From: Bisbaumannia salifodinae
Lineage (GTDB): Bacteria; Pseudomonadota; Gammaproteobacteria; Pseudomonadales; Halomonadaceae
Length of the DNA: 64,000 nt
Strand: one strand, 5' to 3'
Assembly: GCF_039522585.1 (NCBI RefSeq)
Contig: NZ_BAAADR010000012.1
Of the stretch, positions 19,623-29,075 are shown one piece after another. The notes beneath the pieces are model-generated. The model saw nothing but the letters and a program-made list of their open reading frames with translations, was not told where the DNA came from and did no database searches. Position numbers and translations under genes: made by a program. Position 1 is the first letter of the stretch, and every line of letters begins with the position of its first letter.

Positions 19623-21703
19623 CAGCGAAGTGCCAGCCCATCCTCGAGGATCGTGGGAGTGATGAATATCAACAACTCTACCTTTTCATTGCTCTCTTGG
19701 GTATAGCGGAAGAGGTTGCCGATCACCGGGATATCCGACAGCAGCGGCGTCTCGAACAGGCTGCGGATCTGCTCGGTGGTCAGGATCCCCCCCAGCACCA
19801 CCGTCTCGCCGTTGTTGACCAGCACCTGGGTCTGGATCTCGTTGCGATCGATGGGCGGCTCGCTGCCGACGAAGGTATCCCGGAAACTGTCGTTGGTGAT
19901 CAGCAGATCCATGACGATGCGGTTGTCCGGGGTGATCTGCGGGGTTACCTCCAGGGAGAGCACCGCCTCCTTGAAGTCGGTCTCGGTACCGCTGTCGCTG
20001 ACCGTCTGGAAGGCCCGCTCCTCGCCCTGCTTGATCACCGCGGTACGCTGATTGGCGGTGATCACCCGGGGCTGGGAGATGGTCTGGCTGCGCCCCTCGC
20101 TCTCCAGGGCGCGCAGCTCCAGGTCGATCAGGATATCCCCGGAGAGATAGCCGAAGGCAAAGGAGGTCAGCGGATCGCGATCGCCGCCCAGATCCACCGC
20201 CAGGCCATCGCGATCCCGGTAGACCAGCTCGCCCTCCACCGGATCGAAGAAGGTCTGGCCGGGACTGGTGGCGGCGCCATCCAGGTCGATACGGCTGCCT
20301 CCGGGGCGCGACATCCCCCAGTTGACCCCCAGCTCCCGGCTGGCGCTATCCCGGGCGATCACGATACGCGCCTCGATCTGCACCTGGCGTACCGCCACGT
20401 CCAGTTGCTCGATGGTATCGAGGATCTGCTGCAGCTGTTCGGCGGTATCCTGGATCAGCAGGGTATTGGTGCGCGCATCCACGCTGACCCGACCACGCTC
20501 GGTAAGCAGGCCGAAGCCCTCCTCACCGCCGCGCAGCAGGCCGGCCAGGTCGGCGGCTCGGGCGTAATTGATCTGCACATAGCGGGTGACCAGGGGCGCC
20601 AGCACCTCCATCTGCTCCCGGGCCTCGATCTCCTGGCGCTCGATATTGGCCAGCTCCGCCGCCGGGGCCACCACGATCACGTTGCCCTCCTGGCGGCTGG
20701 CCAGGCCATGACTCTTGAGCACCAGGTCCAAGGCCTGATCCCAGGGCACGTCCTGCAGATTGAGGGTCACCCGGCCGGTGACGCTATCGCTGGCGACGAT
20801 ATTCAGGCCGGTGAAGTCGGCGATGATGGAGAGTACCGAACGCACCTCGATATCCTGGAAATTCAGGGTGATACGCTCGCCGGAAAAGCTGCGCTGCTCG
20901 GGGCGTTCCACCCGCTGCGGCGCCGGCGGCGCTACCGGCTGGGCCTCGATGATCAGCTCACGCCCACTATGCGTGGAGAACATGGCGAAGTCGCCGCTGG
21001 CCTGCAGCTCCAGGGTCACCCCCTCCCTGTCGGGGCGCGGCACGATACGACTCAGCGGCGTGGAGAAATCGGTGACGTCGAGCACCTGATCCAGGGAGGC
21101 CGGCAGGCGCACGCCGCGCAGTTCGGCGAGGATGCGGTTGTCGCTGGCCTCGCGCACCCGGCTGGCGATTCCCGAGCGATCGAAGGTCACGATCAGGCGC
21201 CCGGCCCCATCGGCGCCGCGGCGGAAATCGATATCCTCGATGCGCGGCTCCTGGGCAACCGTCGAGGTCGCCGTGGGCGTCGTCGGCGATGAGGCGGCGA
21301 CCACCGACGACGAGGATGCCCCCCCGGCGCCGCCGATGGCCAGGATCAGCCGATCCCCCTCCTGACGGGTGGAGTAGGGCAATTCCTCGTCCAGGGTAAA
21401 GACCAGCCGGGTCCGCGACCCGGCCTGCAGGGTGGTGACCTGGTCCACGCCACCCAGGTTCAGCGACTGGCGCGGGCGCTCCACCAGGCTGCCGGTCTCC
21501 ATCAGGTCGATGGTCAGCCGCGGCGGCTCGTCGAGCCGGTAGCCGCGCACCTCCGGCACCCCGCCCTGGAAGTGCAGCTCTACCTCGACCCCTTCATCCG
21601 CCTGGCGGAAATCCAGGCTCGTCAGGGTCGAGGCCGCCCACGCCGAGGCACTTCCCAGCAGCGACAGGCAGAGTATTGCCAGACAGCGTGTGATGGTTTG
21701 CAT
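19622..21703 (-). CDS. pilQ: Type IV pilus secretin PilQ
   Basis: Outer-membrane ring through which the type IV pilus passes. From the ATG at 21703 the product has 693 residues and begins with a signal peptide (MQTITRCLAILCLSLLGSASAWA), after AAGGGATC. An upstream in-frame ATG at 21748 overlaps the pilP stop and would add 15 residues before the signal. Two AMIN-type regions (for peptidoglycan) precede an STN-type segment (NFQDIEVRSVLSIIADFTGL) and the secretin domain, ending EKVELLIFITPTILEDG. It sits in the canonical pilMNOPQ order. Confidence 0.97.
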   Translation of the reverse strand: MQTITRCLAILCLSLLGSASAWAASTLTSLDFRQADEGVEVELHFQGGVPEVRGYRLDEPPRLTIDLMETGSLVERPRQSLNLGGVDQVTTLQAGSRTRLVFTLDEELPYSTRQEGDRLILAIGGAGGASSSSVVAASSPTTPTATSTVAQEPRIEDIDFRRGADGAGRLIVTFDRSGIASRVREASDNRILAELRGVRLPASLDQVLDVTDFSTPLSRIVPRPDREGVTLELQASGDFAMFSTHSGRELIIEAQPVAPPAPQRVERPEQRSFSGERITLNFQDIEVRSVLSIIADFTGLNIVASDSVTGRVTLNLQDVPWDQALDLVLKSHGLASRQEGNVIVVAPAAELANIERQEIEAREQMEVLAPLVTRYVQINYARAADLAGLLRGGEEGFGLLTERGRVSVDARTNTLLIQDTAEQLQQILDTIEQLDVAVRQVQIEARIVIARDSASRELGVNWGMSRPGGSRIDLDGAATSPGQTFFDPVEGELVYRDRDGLAVDLGGDRDPLTSFAFGYLSGDILIDLELRALESEGRSQTISQPRVITANQRTAVIKQGEERAFQTVSDSGTETDFKEAVLSLEVTPQITPDNRIVMDLLITNDSFRDTFVGSEPPIDRNEIQTQVLVNNGETVVLGGILTTEQIRSLFETPLLSDIPVIGNLFRYTQESNEKVELLIFITPTILEDGLALR

Positions 21704-21747
21704 GATCCCTTCCCCTTGCCCTTGTTGTGTTGCACGCCGCGCCGCCA

Positions 21748-22293
21748 TCAGCCACGCTGACGCCCCTCCCCGTTCAACGATAGGCTACGCACTCGCTCGA
21801 TCCAGCCGCCGCGCCCATTGGGCACCACCTCCACCAGTTGCACGCTGGCCTCGGTGATGCTGACGATACGCCCGAAATCGGTGCCCAGATAATTGCCGCT
21901 GCGCAGCCGGTGCACCTCCCCATCCGGCGCCCGCACCAGGGCCGAGGGCCGCCCTCCCACCGACAGCGTGCCAACCAGCGCCAGTCGATCGAGGGGGTAC
22001 TGCTCCAGCGGCTCCCGCGGCCTGGCCAGATCGGGGGCCAGGTCCGTGGAGCCCCCGGCCAGCGCCTTTTCCGGCTCCGGTAGCCGCGCCATGAAAGGGC
22101 TACGTCGATCGGCCTGATCATAGGAGATGGCGACATAGCCCGGGGTGTCGGGCAATGGAGAAAGCTCCATCGCCCCGGGATTGGCACGAATCTCCGCCAA
22201 CTGTCGATCGAGGCCGGCGATATCCGGATCGCTGCAACCCGCCAGGGCGGCCAACAGCAGCAGGCCGCCGCCACGCGCAAGGAGCGAATTCAT
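21748..22293 (-). CDS. pilP: Type IV pilus assembly lipoprotein PilP
   Basis: Inner-membrane lipoprotein that joins the PilNO alignment complex to PilQ. The 181-residue product starts MNSLLARGGGLLLLAALAGC with a lipobox (LAGC), so Cys20 is probably the acylated residue. The C-terminal half (YPLDRLALVGTLSVGGRPSA) forms the small beta-domain typical of the family. Its ATG overlaps the pilO stop (ATGA). Confidence 0.95.
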   Translation of the reverse strand: MNSLLARGGGLLLLAALAGCSDPDIAGLDRQLAEIRANPGAMELSPLPDTPGYVAISYDQADRRSPFMARLPEPEKALAGGSTDLAPDLARPREPLEQYPLDRLALVGTLSVGGRPSALVRAPDGEVHRLRSGNYLGTDFGRIVSITEASVQLVEVVPNGRGGWIERVRSLSLNGEGRQRG

Positions 22294-22913
22294 GGGCTCA
22301 CCTCCCCGCTGTCATGGCGATAGCTGTAGGTCTTGGCCAGCAGCGAGAGGCGCAGGCGGTTGCCCCCCTCCACCGGCGCCAGGGTGAAGTCGTGCTGAGT
22401 GACGATGCGCGGCAGCCCCGCCACCCCGGAGAGGAAGGAGGCGATGCGGTGATAGTCGCCCTCCACCTGGATATCGAAGGGCTGCTCCACGTAGTACTCC
22501 TGGGACACGGGTGGGCGCAGGCGAATGGCATTGATCAGCAGTTGGTTCTCGATGGCGGTCTCGCTGATATTGTCGATCAGCGAGGGGATCTCGGCACCAC
22601 TGGGCAGCATCTCCAGCAGCGTACCCAGCCGCGCATCCAGGGCCGCACTACGCTCACGCATGGCGGGTAGGTTGGCGGCCTGGGCCGCCTTGCTGCGGTA
22701 GTCGCGCAGCAGGTTCTGCTCCTCGCGCTCGGCCCCGGCCAGCTCCTCCGCCTTGGGCGAGGCCAGGTACCAGTGCATGCCGGCGAAGGTCAGTCCCAGC
22801 ACCAGCAGGCAGCAGATCAGCTGCAATGACCAGGGCCAGCCCCCCGCCTCGCGCAGATCCAGTTCGCGCCAGTCCAGCTCCTTGAGCCGGCGCCACTCTC
22901 CCGACAGGCTCAT
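22290..22913 (-). CDS. pilO: Type IV pilus assembly protein PilO
   Basis: Bitopic inner-membrane protein that dimerises with PilN. The 207-residue product has a short cytoplasmic start (MSLSGEWRRLKELDWRELDL), one membrane helix at about residues 30-48 (LQLICCLLVLGLTFAGMHWY), a coiled-coil stretch, and a C-terminal ferredoxin-like region with VEGDYHRIASFLSGVA. Its ATG overlaps the stop of the short chimeric frame at 22910-22999, which lies between it and pilN. Confidence 0.95.
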   Translation of the reverse strand: MSLSGEWRRLKELDWRELDLREAGGWPWSLQLICCLLVLGLTFAGMHWYLASPKAEELAGAEREEQNLLRDYRSKAAQAANLPAMRERSAALDARLGTLLEMLPSGAEIPSLIDNISETAIENQLLINAIRLRPPVSQEYYVEQPFDIQVEGDYHRIASFLSGVAGLPRIVTQHDFTLAPVEGGNRLRLSLLAKTYSYRHDSGEVSP

Positions 22914-22999
22914 GACTCATCCTCCTCGGCCAGCGGCTGGCCCGGCATGCGCTCCAGCTCCTTGAGTCGATGCCACTCTCCAGCCCCAGACAGGCTCAT
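22910..22999 (-). CDS. Chimeric 29-codon frame made by duplication of the pilN/pilO junction
   Basis: Its start ATG overlaps the pilN stop (ATGA) and its own stop overlaps the pilO ATG (ATGA). The peptide starts like PilO (MSLSGAGEWHRLKELE) and ends like PilN (RMPGQPLAEEDES), exactly what a tandem duplication of the junction would give. The duplicated unit is about 85 bp, with a few base differences. It is probably a translated spacer that keeps coupling between pilN and pilO; a function is not implied. Confidence 0.7.
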   Translation of the reverse strand: MSLSGAGEWHRLKELERMPGQPLAEEDES

Positions 23000-23565
23000 G
23001 ACTCATCCTCCTCGGCCAGCGGCTGACCCGGCATGCGTTGCGGCACGTTGAGGCTGAAGCGCCGCCGGTCCTGCCCCTGATCAGACTCCACCTCGGAGAG
23101 GTTGGGCACGGCGAAGGCCGGCGCCGCCCCCAGGGCCCGCAGTTGATCGGAGACCTGGCGATTGTTCTCGGCCAGGCCGGTGAGGCTGAGCAGCTCGCCC
23201 TGGCGGGTCAACTGGGTATAGTGCACCCCCTCCTCGAGACTCTCGGCGAGCTGATTGAACACATGCACGGTCTGGGGGCGCCCCTCCTGGAGGCGCTGAA
23301 AGACGGCGATCTGGGCCTCGAGTCGCTCGATCTGGGCCTCATACTCGCGGATCGAGCGAATATCCCGATCCAGCCGCGCCGACTGGTCGGTGATATGGGC
23401 ATTGCGCTGCTGCTGGATATCCAGGGCGTGCTGATAGTAGAGCGTCATGCCGGCACCGCCGGCCAGCCCCACCACCGCCATGGCCACCAGGGCCAGATGG
23501 AAGCGTTTGCTATGGCGCTCCCGGCGCTGCTCTCGCCAGGGCAGCAGATTGATCTCGATCGTCAT
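22996..23565 (-). CDS. pilN: Type IV pilus assembly protein PilN
   Basis: Inner-membrane partner of PilO; its cytoplasmic N-terminus binds PilM. From the ATG at 23565 the product is 189 residues and starts MTIEINLLPWREQRRERHSK, which contains the INLLPWR motif that docks into PilM. A membrane helix follows at about residues 22-42, then a coiled coil and periplasmic domain. The ATG overlaps the pilM stop (ATGA), which settles the start against a longer upstream frame. Confidence 0.97.
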   Translation of the reverse strand: MTIEINLLPWREQRRERHSKRFHLALVAMAVVGLAGGAGMTLYYQHALDIQQQRNAHITDQSARLDRDIRSIREYEAQIERLEAQIAVFQRLQEGRPQTVHVFNQLAESLEEGVHYTQLTRQGELLSLTGLAENNRQVSDQLRALGAAPAFAVPNLSEVESDQGQDRRRFSLNVPQRMPGQPLAEEDES

Positions 23566-24623
23566 GGGCGCGACCTCATCGCCAGACCGCAAGCCGTGAA
23601 CATGGCGGGCGCGTCACTGGCCAGGGTGTGGATATCGATTCGCGAGTTGACCTTCATGCGCAGGAAGGGGTTGGCGACCACTACCTCCATCCCGCTGTCG
23701 GCCGCCAGGCGCTCCTGCAAGCCAGGAATGACACAGGAGCCACCCGCCAGCACCAGGCGCTTGACCTCCTCCCGGCGTCCGGCGGTGTAATACAGCTGCA
23801 GGGAGCGCCCCACCTGCTGCACCAGGGTCTCGACGAAGGGCTCCAGCACGCTGTGCCGATAGTCCTCGGGCAGGCCGCCCCGCTTCTTGGCCAGCCCCGC
23901 CTCCTCGACGCTCAACCCATAGCGATTGACGATCTCGTCGGTGAGCTGGCGCCCGCCGAAGACGGTATCGCGGCTATAGGTGATGCGCCCCTCGCGCAGC
24001 ACATGGAAGGCATTCATGGTGGCCCCGACATCCACCAGCGCCACGCTGCCGCTGCTGCCTTCCTCCCGGGGCAACTGATGGCACACCTCGGTAAAGGCCC
24101 GCTCCATGGCGAAGGCCTCCACATCCACCGCCGCCGGCGTCAACCCCGCCTGAAGCAGCGCCTCGGTGAGCTGGCTGACATCCTGCTGACGGCAGGCGAC
24201 CAGCAGCACCTCCTGCTGATCGGCATAGCGGGCATGAGTGCCCAGGCGCTGGAAGTCGAAGGCCACCTCACTGAACGGGAAGGGAATATGCTTGTCTGAC
24301 TCGATCTGGATACGCGCCTCGATCTCGTCATCATTGAGTGAGGCGGGCAGGGAGAGGGTCTTGGTAATCGCCGCGCTGGCCGGCACCGCCGCACTGGTGA
24401 GCCGGGTGGTCGGACGCGCCAGTTCGACGGCACGCTGCAGTGCCTCGACCACCGCCGACATATTGCGGATGCGGCGCTCGACCACGGCTCCTTCGCGCAG
24501 CGGGCAGACCGCATAGCTTTCCACCCGGAAGCCCCCTTGTGCCGCCTTGAGCTCGATCAACTTGACGGTGGCCGAGGTGATATCGACACCGATCAGTCCC
24601 TTGGCTTGTCTGCTAAGTTGCAC
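23562..24623 (-). CDS. pilM: Type IV pilus assembly protein PilM
   Basis: Cytoplasmic actin-like (FtsA-like) protein that links the pilus alignment complex to the inner motor. The 353-residue product starts at a GTG (24623) with MQLSRQAKGLIGVDITSATV and an AGGGGG ribosome site. The nucleotide-binding fold shows ALVDVGATMNAFHVLREG and VLAGGSCVIPGLQERLA. It is the first gene of pilMNOPQ-aroKB and divergent from mrcA. Confidence 0.96.
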   Translation of the reverse strand: MQLSRQAKGLIGVDITSATVKLIELKAAQGGFRVESYAVCPLREGAVVERRIRNMSAVVEALQRAVELARPTTRLTSAAVPASAAITKTLSLPASLNDDEIEARIQIESDKHIPFPFSEVAFDFQRLGTHARYADQQEVLLVACRQQDVSQLTEALLQAGLTPAAVDVEAFAMERAFTEVCHQLPREEGSSGSVALVDVGATMNAFHVLREGRITYSRDTVFGGRQLTDEIVNRYGLSVEEAGLAKKRGGLPEDYRHSVLEPFVETLVQQVGRSLQLYYTAGRREEVKRLVLAGGSCVIPGLQERLAADSGMEVVVANPFLRMKVNSRIDIHTLASDAPAMFTACGLAMRSRP

Positions 24624-24795
24624 CTGGGTCGCCCCCTGCTCGTGCCATGCGTTCCCGTTGCGACATAACGCCGGCGGTCTTGTTATCGTCCGGCGCCCTC
24701 CGGCTGCGTAATTTCAGGTTACATCCATTTTCGTTTCATCACACAATAGCATGATCCTTACCTCTTCAACGCTGGTGACCCCCCGCCTCGGCCCA

Positions 24796-24801
24796 TATAA
24801 T
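24796..24801 (+). promoter_or_regulatory. Probable mrcA -10 element in the pilM-mrcA divergent region
   Basis: Perfect TATAAT 74 bp upstream of the mrcA start. The -35 at the usual spacing (TGGTGA) is weak. The 250-bp divergent region (24624-24874) has no other gene that I can support. Confidence 0.5.
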
Positions 24802-24874
24802 GGCTACCCTCAAGGATAGCCCCGCCTTATCGCCGCACCGCCAACGCTTATCACGCGCTTATCACGGGTATCTC

Positions 24875-27400
24875 ATGAAGTTTTTCAAACGCCTTATTGC
24901 CTCTCTCGTGTGGCTGACGCTCTCCCTGGCCGCTGCCGGCCTGCTGGCCGTGGCCGGCGCTGCCCTCTATTTCGCCCCCGGCCTGCCCGATGTCCGCCAG
25001 CTCCAGGACTTCGAGCTCCAGGCGCCGTTGCGCATCTTCACCCGTGACGGCAAGCTGATCGGCGAGTTCGGCGAGGAGCGACGCATCGCCGTCGACTACG
25101 CCGAGATTCCCGAACCGCTGATCCAGGCCCTGCTGGCCGCCGAGGATGCCAGCTTCTTCGAGCACCCCGGCGTCGACCCCCGCGGCCTGGCCCGCGCCGC
25201 CCTGGAGCTGGCCTCCAGCGGCGGCGACATCCAGTCGGGGGGCTCCACCATCACCATGCAGGTGGCGCGTAACTACCTGTTGACCCTGGATCGCACCTTC
25301 ACCCGCAAGATCCGCGAGATCCTGCTGGCCCTGCAGATGGAGCAGGTGCTGACCAAGGAGGAGATCCTCGAGCTCTACGTCAACAAGATCTTCCTGGGGC
25401 ATCGCGCCTACGGCATCGCCGCCGCCGCCGAGACCTACTACGATCGCCCCCTGAATGAGCTGAGCCTGGCCGAAATGGCGATGATCGCCGGCCTGCCCAA
25501 GGCGCCCTCCGCCTTCAACCCCCTGGCCAACCCAGAACGCTCGCTGATCCGCCGCAACTGGATCCTCTACCGCATGCGCGAGCTGGGATATATCGACCGG
25601 CCCGCCTACGAGGAGGCCGTGGCCGCGCCCATCACCGCCCGCCGCTTCGCCACTCAGGTCGAGGTGGAGGCCGACTACATGGCCGAGATGGCGCGTCAGT
25701 TCGCCGTGGATCGCTATGGCGACGAGGCCTATACCGGCGGCTATCGCATCACCACCACCCTGGACAGCGAACTCCAGCCCATTGCCCGGGATGCCCTGAG
25801 CCGCGGCCTGATCGACTATGACACCCGCCATGGCTGGCGCGGCCCCGAGGAGACCGAGATTCCCGCCAGCCTGGTGGAGGCCCAGGAACGCACCGAGCGC
25901 CGCGGCCTGGAAGAGGAACTCGACGAGTCCCCCGAGGTACTGGAAACGGCCCGCCGCGCCGCGGCCAGTAGCCAGACCGTGGTGGAAGGCATCGACGGCG
26001 ACGTCAGCAACTGGCTCAATGTGCTCGAGCGCACTCCCCGTTTCGGCCCCCTGTATCCGGCCATCGTGGTCTCCGCCGAGGGGCGCGAGATGCGGGTGCT
26101 GAGCCGCGGCGGCGAGCTGCTGACCCTGGACTGGGAGGGCCTGCGCTGGGCGCGTCGCTACCGCACCGCCCAGTGGCGCGAAGGCGAACCGAGCTCCGCC
26201 GCCGAGATCGCCGAGCCGGGCTCCCTGGTGCGCATCCTGCAGCGCGAGGACGGCAGTTGGCGCCTCTCCCAACGCCCCGATGCCGAAGGCTCCATCGTGG
26301 TAATGGACCCCGACAGCGGGGCCATCCTGGCCCTGCAGGGCGGCTTCAGCTTCTCCGCCAGCAAGTTCAACCGCGCCACCCAGGCCCAGCGCCAGTCAGG
26401 CTCCATCTTCAAGCCCTTCATCTATCTGGCGGCCCTGGAGGCGGGCGAGATCACCACGGCATCGGTGATCAATGACGCCCCGGTGGTCATGCCGGATGCC
26501 GGCACCACCTGGCGGCCGGTCAACTCCAGCGGCGACTTCCGCGGCCCCATGCGGGTGCGTAACGCCCTGGCCCTGTCCCGCAACCTGGTCACCATCCGCG
26601 TGCTGCAGCGCCTGGGGCTCGACAACGCCATCGATTTCCTGGCGCGTTTCGGTTTCGACGAGTCTCGCCTGCCCCACGGCCTCTCCCTGGCCCTGGGCAG
26701 CGCCAGCCTGACACCCCTGGAGATGACCCACGCCTATGCCACCCTGGCCAATGGCGGTCATGGCATCAGCCCCTGGTTTATCGAGCGGGTCACCCGTGGC
26801 GCCAATGAGGAACTGGTGGATGAGGCCAGTCCCCGGGTGGCCTGCCACGACTGCCTGCCCGGCACCCAGGAGGTGGAGATCGACGGTCGCCGTTACCCGG
26901 TAGCGCCCCGGGTCGTCGACGCCTCTTCCGCCTACCTGGTCACCGATATGCTGCGCGACGTGATCGAGGCAGGCACCGGTCGCGCCGCCCTGGAGCTGGG
27001 GCGCGGCGATATCGTCGGCAAGACCGGCACCACCAACGACCAGCGCGATGCCTGGTTCGCCGGCTATAACGCCGACCTGGCGGTCTCGGTCTGGATCGGC
27101 AAGGACAACAACGAAACCACCGGCGAGTATGGCGGTCGTGCCGCCCTGCCGGTGTGGATCGACTTTATGGGCCAGGCCCTCGAGGGACGCCCGGAGGCGA
27201 GACTGCCACGCCCCGCCGAGGTGGTCAGCGCCCGCATCGACCCGGAGTCCGGCCGACGCCTGCGCGATGGCCAACCCGGCGGGATCAGCGAGCTCTTCCA
27301 GGCCGACCACCTGCCCGAGTTCGAGCCCTATAATGTGGGCCGCGACCTGGAGCAACACAGCGGCTCCCAGGGTAGCGGCTCCTTCGAGTCGATCTTCTGA
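24875..27400 (+). CDS. mrcA: Penicillin-binding protein 1A (bifunctional peptidoglycan synthase)
   Basis: Polymerises glycan strands and cross-links them on the periplasmic face of the inner membrane. I choose the ATG at 24875 (MKFFKRLIASLVWLTLSLAA), which puts a membrane anchor at the N-terminus; the product is 841 residues. The transglycosylase domain shows EDASFFEHPGVDPRG and GGSTITMQVARN. The transpeptidase domain shows S-X-X-K in SGSIFKPF, S-X-N in LSRNLVT, and KTGTTNDQRDAWFAGY. Divergence from pilM is conserved with Pseudomonas (ponA). Confidence 0.98.
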   Translation: MKFFKRLIASLVWLTLSLAAAGLLAVAGAALYFAPGLPDVRQLQDFELQAPLRIFTRDGKLIGEFGEERRIAVDYAEIPEPLIQALLAAEDASFFEHPGVDPRGLARAALELASSGGDIQSGGSTITMQVARNYLLTLDRTFTRKIREILLALQMEQVLTKEEILELYVNKIFLGHRAYGIAAAAETYYDRPLNELSLAEMAMIAGLPKAPSAFNPLANPERSLIRRNWILYRMRELGYIDRPAYEEAVAAPITARRFATQVEVEADYMAEMARQFAVDRYGDEAYTGGYRITTTLDSELQPIARDALSRGLIDYDTRHGWRGPEETEIPASLVEAQERTERRGLEEELDESPEVLETARRAAASSQTVVEGIDGDVSNWLNVLERTPRFGPLYPAIVVSAEGREMRVLSRGGELLTLDWEGLRWARRYRTAQWREGEPSSAAEIAEPGSLVRILQREDGSWRLSQRPDAEGSIVVMDPDSGAILALQGGFSFSASKFNRATQAQRQSGSIFKPFIYLAALEAGEITTASVINDAPVVMPDAGTTWRPVNSSGDFRGPMRVRNALALSRNLVTIRVLQRLGLDNAIDFLARFGFDESRLPHGLSLALGSASLTPLEMTHAYATLANGGHGISPWFIERVTRGANEELVDEASPRVACHDCLPGTQEVEIDGRRYPVAPRVVDASSAYLVTDMLRDVIEAGTGRAALELGRGDIVGKTGTTNDQRDAWFAGYNADLAVSVWIGKDNNETTGEYGGRAALPVWIDFMGQALEGRPEARLPRPAEVVSARIDPESGRRLRDGQPGGISELFQADHLPEFEPYNVGRDLEQHSGSQGSGSFESIF

Positions 27401-27441
27401 CCCCTTCGCCCGGCGAACCGCCGGGCATGAGCCCATAACAG

Positions 27442-27477
27442 CGACAAGGCCCGCATCCTGTGATGCGGGCCTTGTCG
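27442..27477 (+). terminator. Hairpin after mrcA
   Basis: CGACAAGGCCCGCAT and ATGCGGGCCTTGTCG are exact reverse complements (15 bp) around a 6-nt loop, 41 bp after the mrcA stop. There is no T tract on either strand, so it may act with the next hairpin. Confidence 0.65.
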
Positions 27478-27489
27478 TGGTACGGACGG

Positions 27490-27514
27490 AAAAACGCCGG
27501 CCACGAGGCCGGCG
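27490..27514 (-). terminator. Intrinsic terminator after maeB
   Basis: Minus-strand CGCCGGCC-TCGT-GGCCGGCG stem-loop followed by five T, 18 bp beyond the maeB stop. Confidence 0.9.
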
Positions 27515-27532
27515 CTTCGATGAGGTCGCGAC

Positions 27533-28801
27533 TTAGTTGCCGTAGACGTCCTCGATACGGGTCAGCGGATAGTGGGCCGGGTAGGGCTTGCGCGCTACGC
27601 CGGAGTCCACCGCCGCCTGGGCTACCGCCGCGGAGACGCGGTCCAGCAGGCGGGCATCCATCGGCTTGGGAATAATGTACTCGGGACCGAAGCTCATCTC
27701 TTCCACTTCGTAGGCGGCCTTGACCTCGGCCGGCACCGGCTCGCGGGCCAGGTCCTTGATGGCATGCACCGCGGCGATCTTCATCTCTTCGTTGATGGCG
27801 GTGGCACGCACGTCCAGGGCGCCGCGGAAGATGAAGGGAAAGCCTAGGACATTGTTGACCTGGTTGGGGAAGTCGGAACGACCGGTGGCCATGATAACGT
27901 CATTCCGGGCGGCCAGGGCCACCTCCGGGTGGATCTCCGGATCCGGGTTGGAGCAGGCGAAGACCACCGGGTTGGCGGCCATCTTCTTGAGCTGTTCGGC
28001 GGAGAGCAGGTTAGGGCCGGAGAGGCCGACGAACACATCGGCACCCTCGATGGCATCATCCAGGGTGCGACGCTCAGTCTCGGTGGCGAACATCGCCTTG
28101 TACTGATTGAGGTCGTCACGACCGCTATGGATCACGCCCTTGCGATCCAGCATAAAGATGTTCTCGGCCCTGGCGCCGCAGGAAACCAGCAGCTTCATGC
28201 AGGCGATGGCCGCGGCACCGGCACCCAGGCAGACGATACGCGCCTCGTCGATCTTCTTGCCGGCGATATCCAGGGCATTGATCATGCCCGCCGCGGTGAC
28301 GATGGCGGTGCCGTGCTGATCGTCATGGAACACCGGGATATTGCAGCGCTCGATCAGGGCGCGCTCGATCTCGAAGCATTCCGGCGCCTTGATGTCTTCC
28401 AGGTTGATGCCACCCCAGGTATCGGCGATGCGTGCCACGGTATCGATAAAGGCCTGCGGGCTCTCGGCATTGACCTCGATATCCACGGAATTGATGCCGG
28501 CGAAGCACTTGAACAGCACGCCCTTGCCTTCCATGACCGGCTTGCTGGCCAGCGGACCCAGGTTACCGAGGCCGAGGATGGCGGAGCCATCGGAGATCAC
28601 CGCCACCAGGTTGCCCTTGCCGGTGTAGCGGTAGGCATTTTCCGGGTCCTTGGCGATCTCGCGGCAGGGCTCGGCGACACCCGGGCTATAGGCCAGGGCC
28701 AGATCCTTGGCAGTCTCGGTGGGCTTGGTCAGCTCCACGGAGAGCTTGCCGGGGATCGGCTGTGAGTGATAGTCCAGTGCCGCTTGTCTCGGGTCAGTCA
28801 T
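27533..28801 (-). CDS. maeB: Malic enzyme (short, MaeB-like without phosphotransacetylase domain)
   Basis: Decarboxylates malate to pyruvate with reduction of NAD(P). The 422-residue product has only the malic N-terminal domain (AYSPGVAEPCREIAKDPENA, catalytic Tyr region) and the NAD(P)-binding domain (GAGAAAIACMKLLVSCG). MaeB of E. coli has about 340 further residues of a phosphotransacetylase-like domain that are absent here. NADP preference is likely for this subfamily but not proven. The P. aeruginosa counterpart lies in the same place, next to ponA. The 270 bp upstream are AT-rich and hold its promoter and the rpmE terminator. Confidence 0.9.
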   Translation of the reverse strand: MTDPRQAALDYHSQPIPGKLSVELTKPTETAKDLALAYSPGVAEPCREIAKDPENAYRYTGKGNLVAVISDGSAILGLGNLGPLASKPVMEGKGVLFKCFAGINSVDIEVNAESPQAFIDTVARIADTWGGINLEDIKAPECFEIERALIERCNIPVFHDDQHGTAIVTAAGMINALDIAGKKIDEARIVCLGAGAAAIACMKLLVSCGARAENIFMLDRKGVIHSGRDDLNQYKAMFATETERRTLDDAIEGADVFVGLSGPNLLSAEQLKKMAANPVVFACSNPDPEIHPEVALAARNDVIMATGRSDFPNQVNNVLGFPFIFRGALDVRATAINEEMKIAAVHAIKDLAREPVPAEVKAAYEVEEMSFGPEYIIPKPMDARLLDRVSAAVAQAAVDSGVARKPYPAHYPLTRIEDVYGN

Positions 28802-29008
28802 GGGTGTTGTCCAGTCGTAGCAGAGTACATAGGTGTCGCGCCAGAATATAGAAAAACGTCCAAGCCCACAACTTGTGCCAAGTCACTGTCATTCAAGGCT
28901 TTTAGTCGCTTGTTTGAAGGCATTTCCAAATATTTAGCCGAACTTATGACTGGCAATTCAGGCATAACAAAGAGCTTATTACAGCCCCAAGTCCTTGGCA
29001 GGAGACAT

Positions 29009-29038
29009 AAAAAAACCCGCCCGGCGAGGCCGGGCGGG
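29009..29038 (-). terminator. Intrinsic terminator after rpmE
   Basis: CCCGCCCGGC-GAG-GCCGGGCGGG, a 10-bp stem with a 3-nt loop, followed on the minus strand by seven T. Confidence 0.92.
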
Positions 29039-29075
29039 TCTTCCGATATCGCCCTGGGGCGATAGCGAGCAGAGT

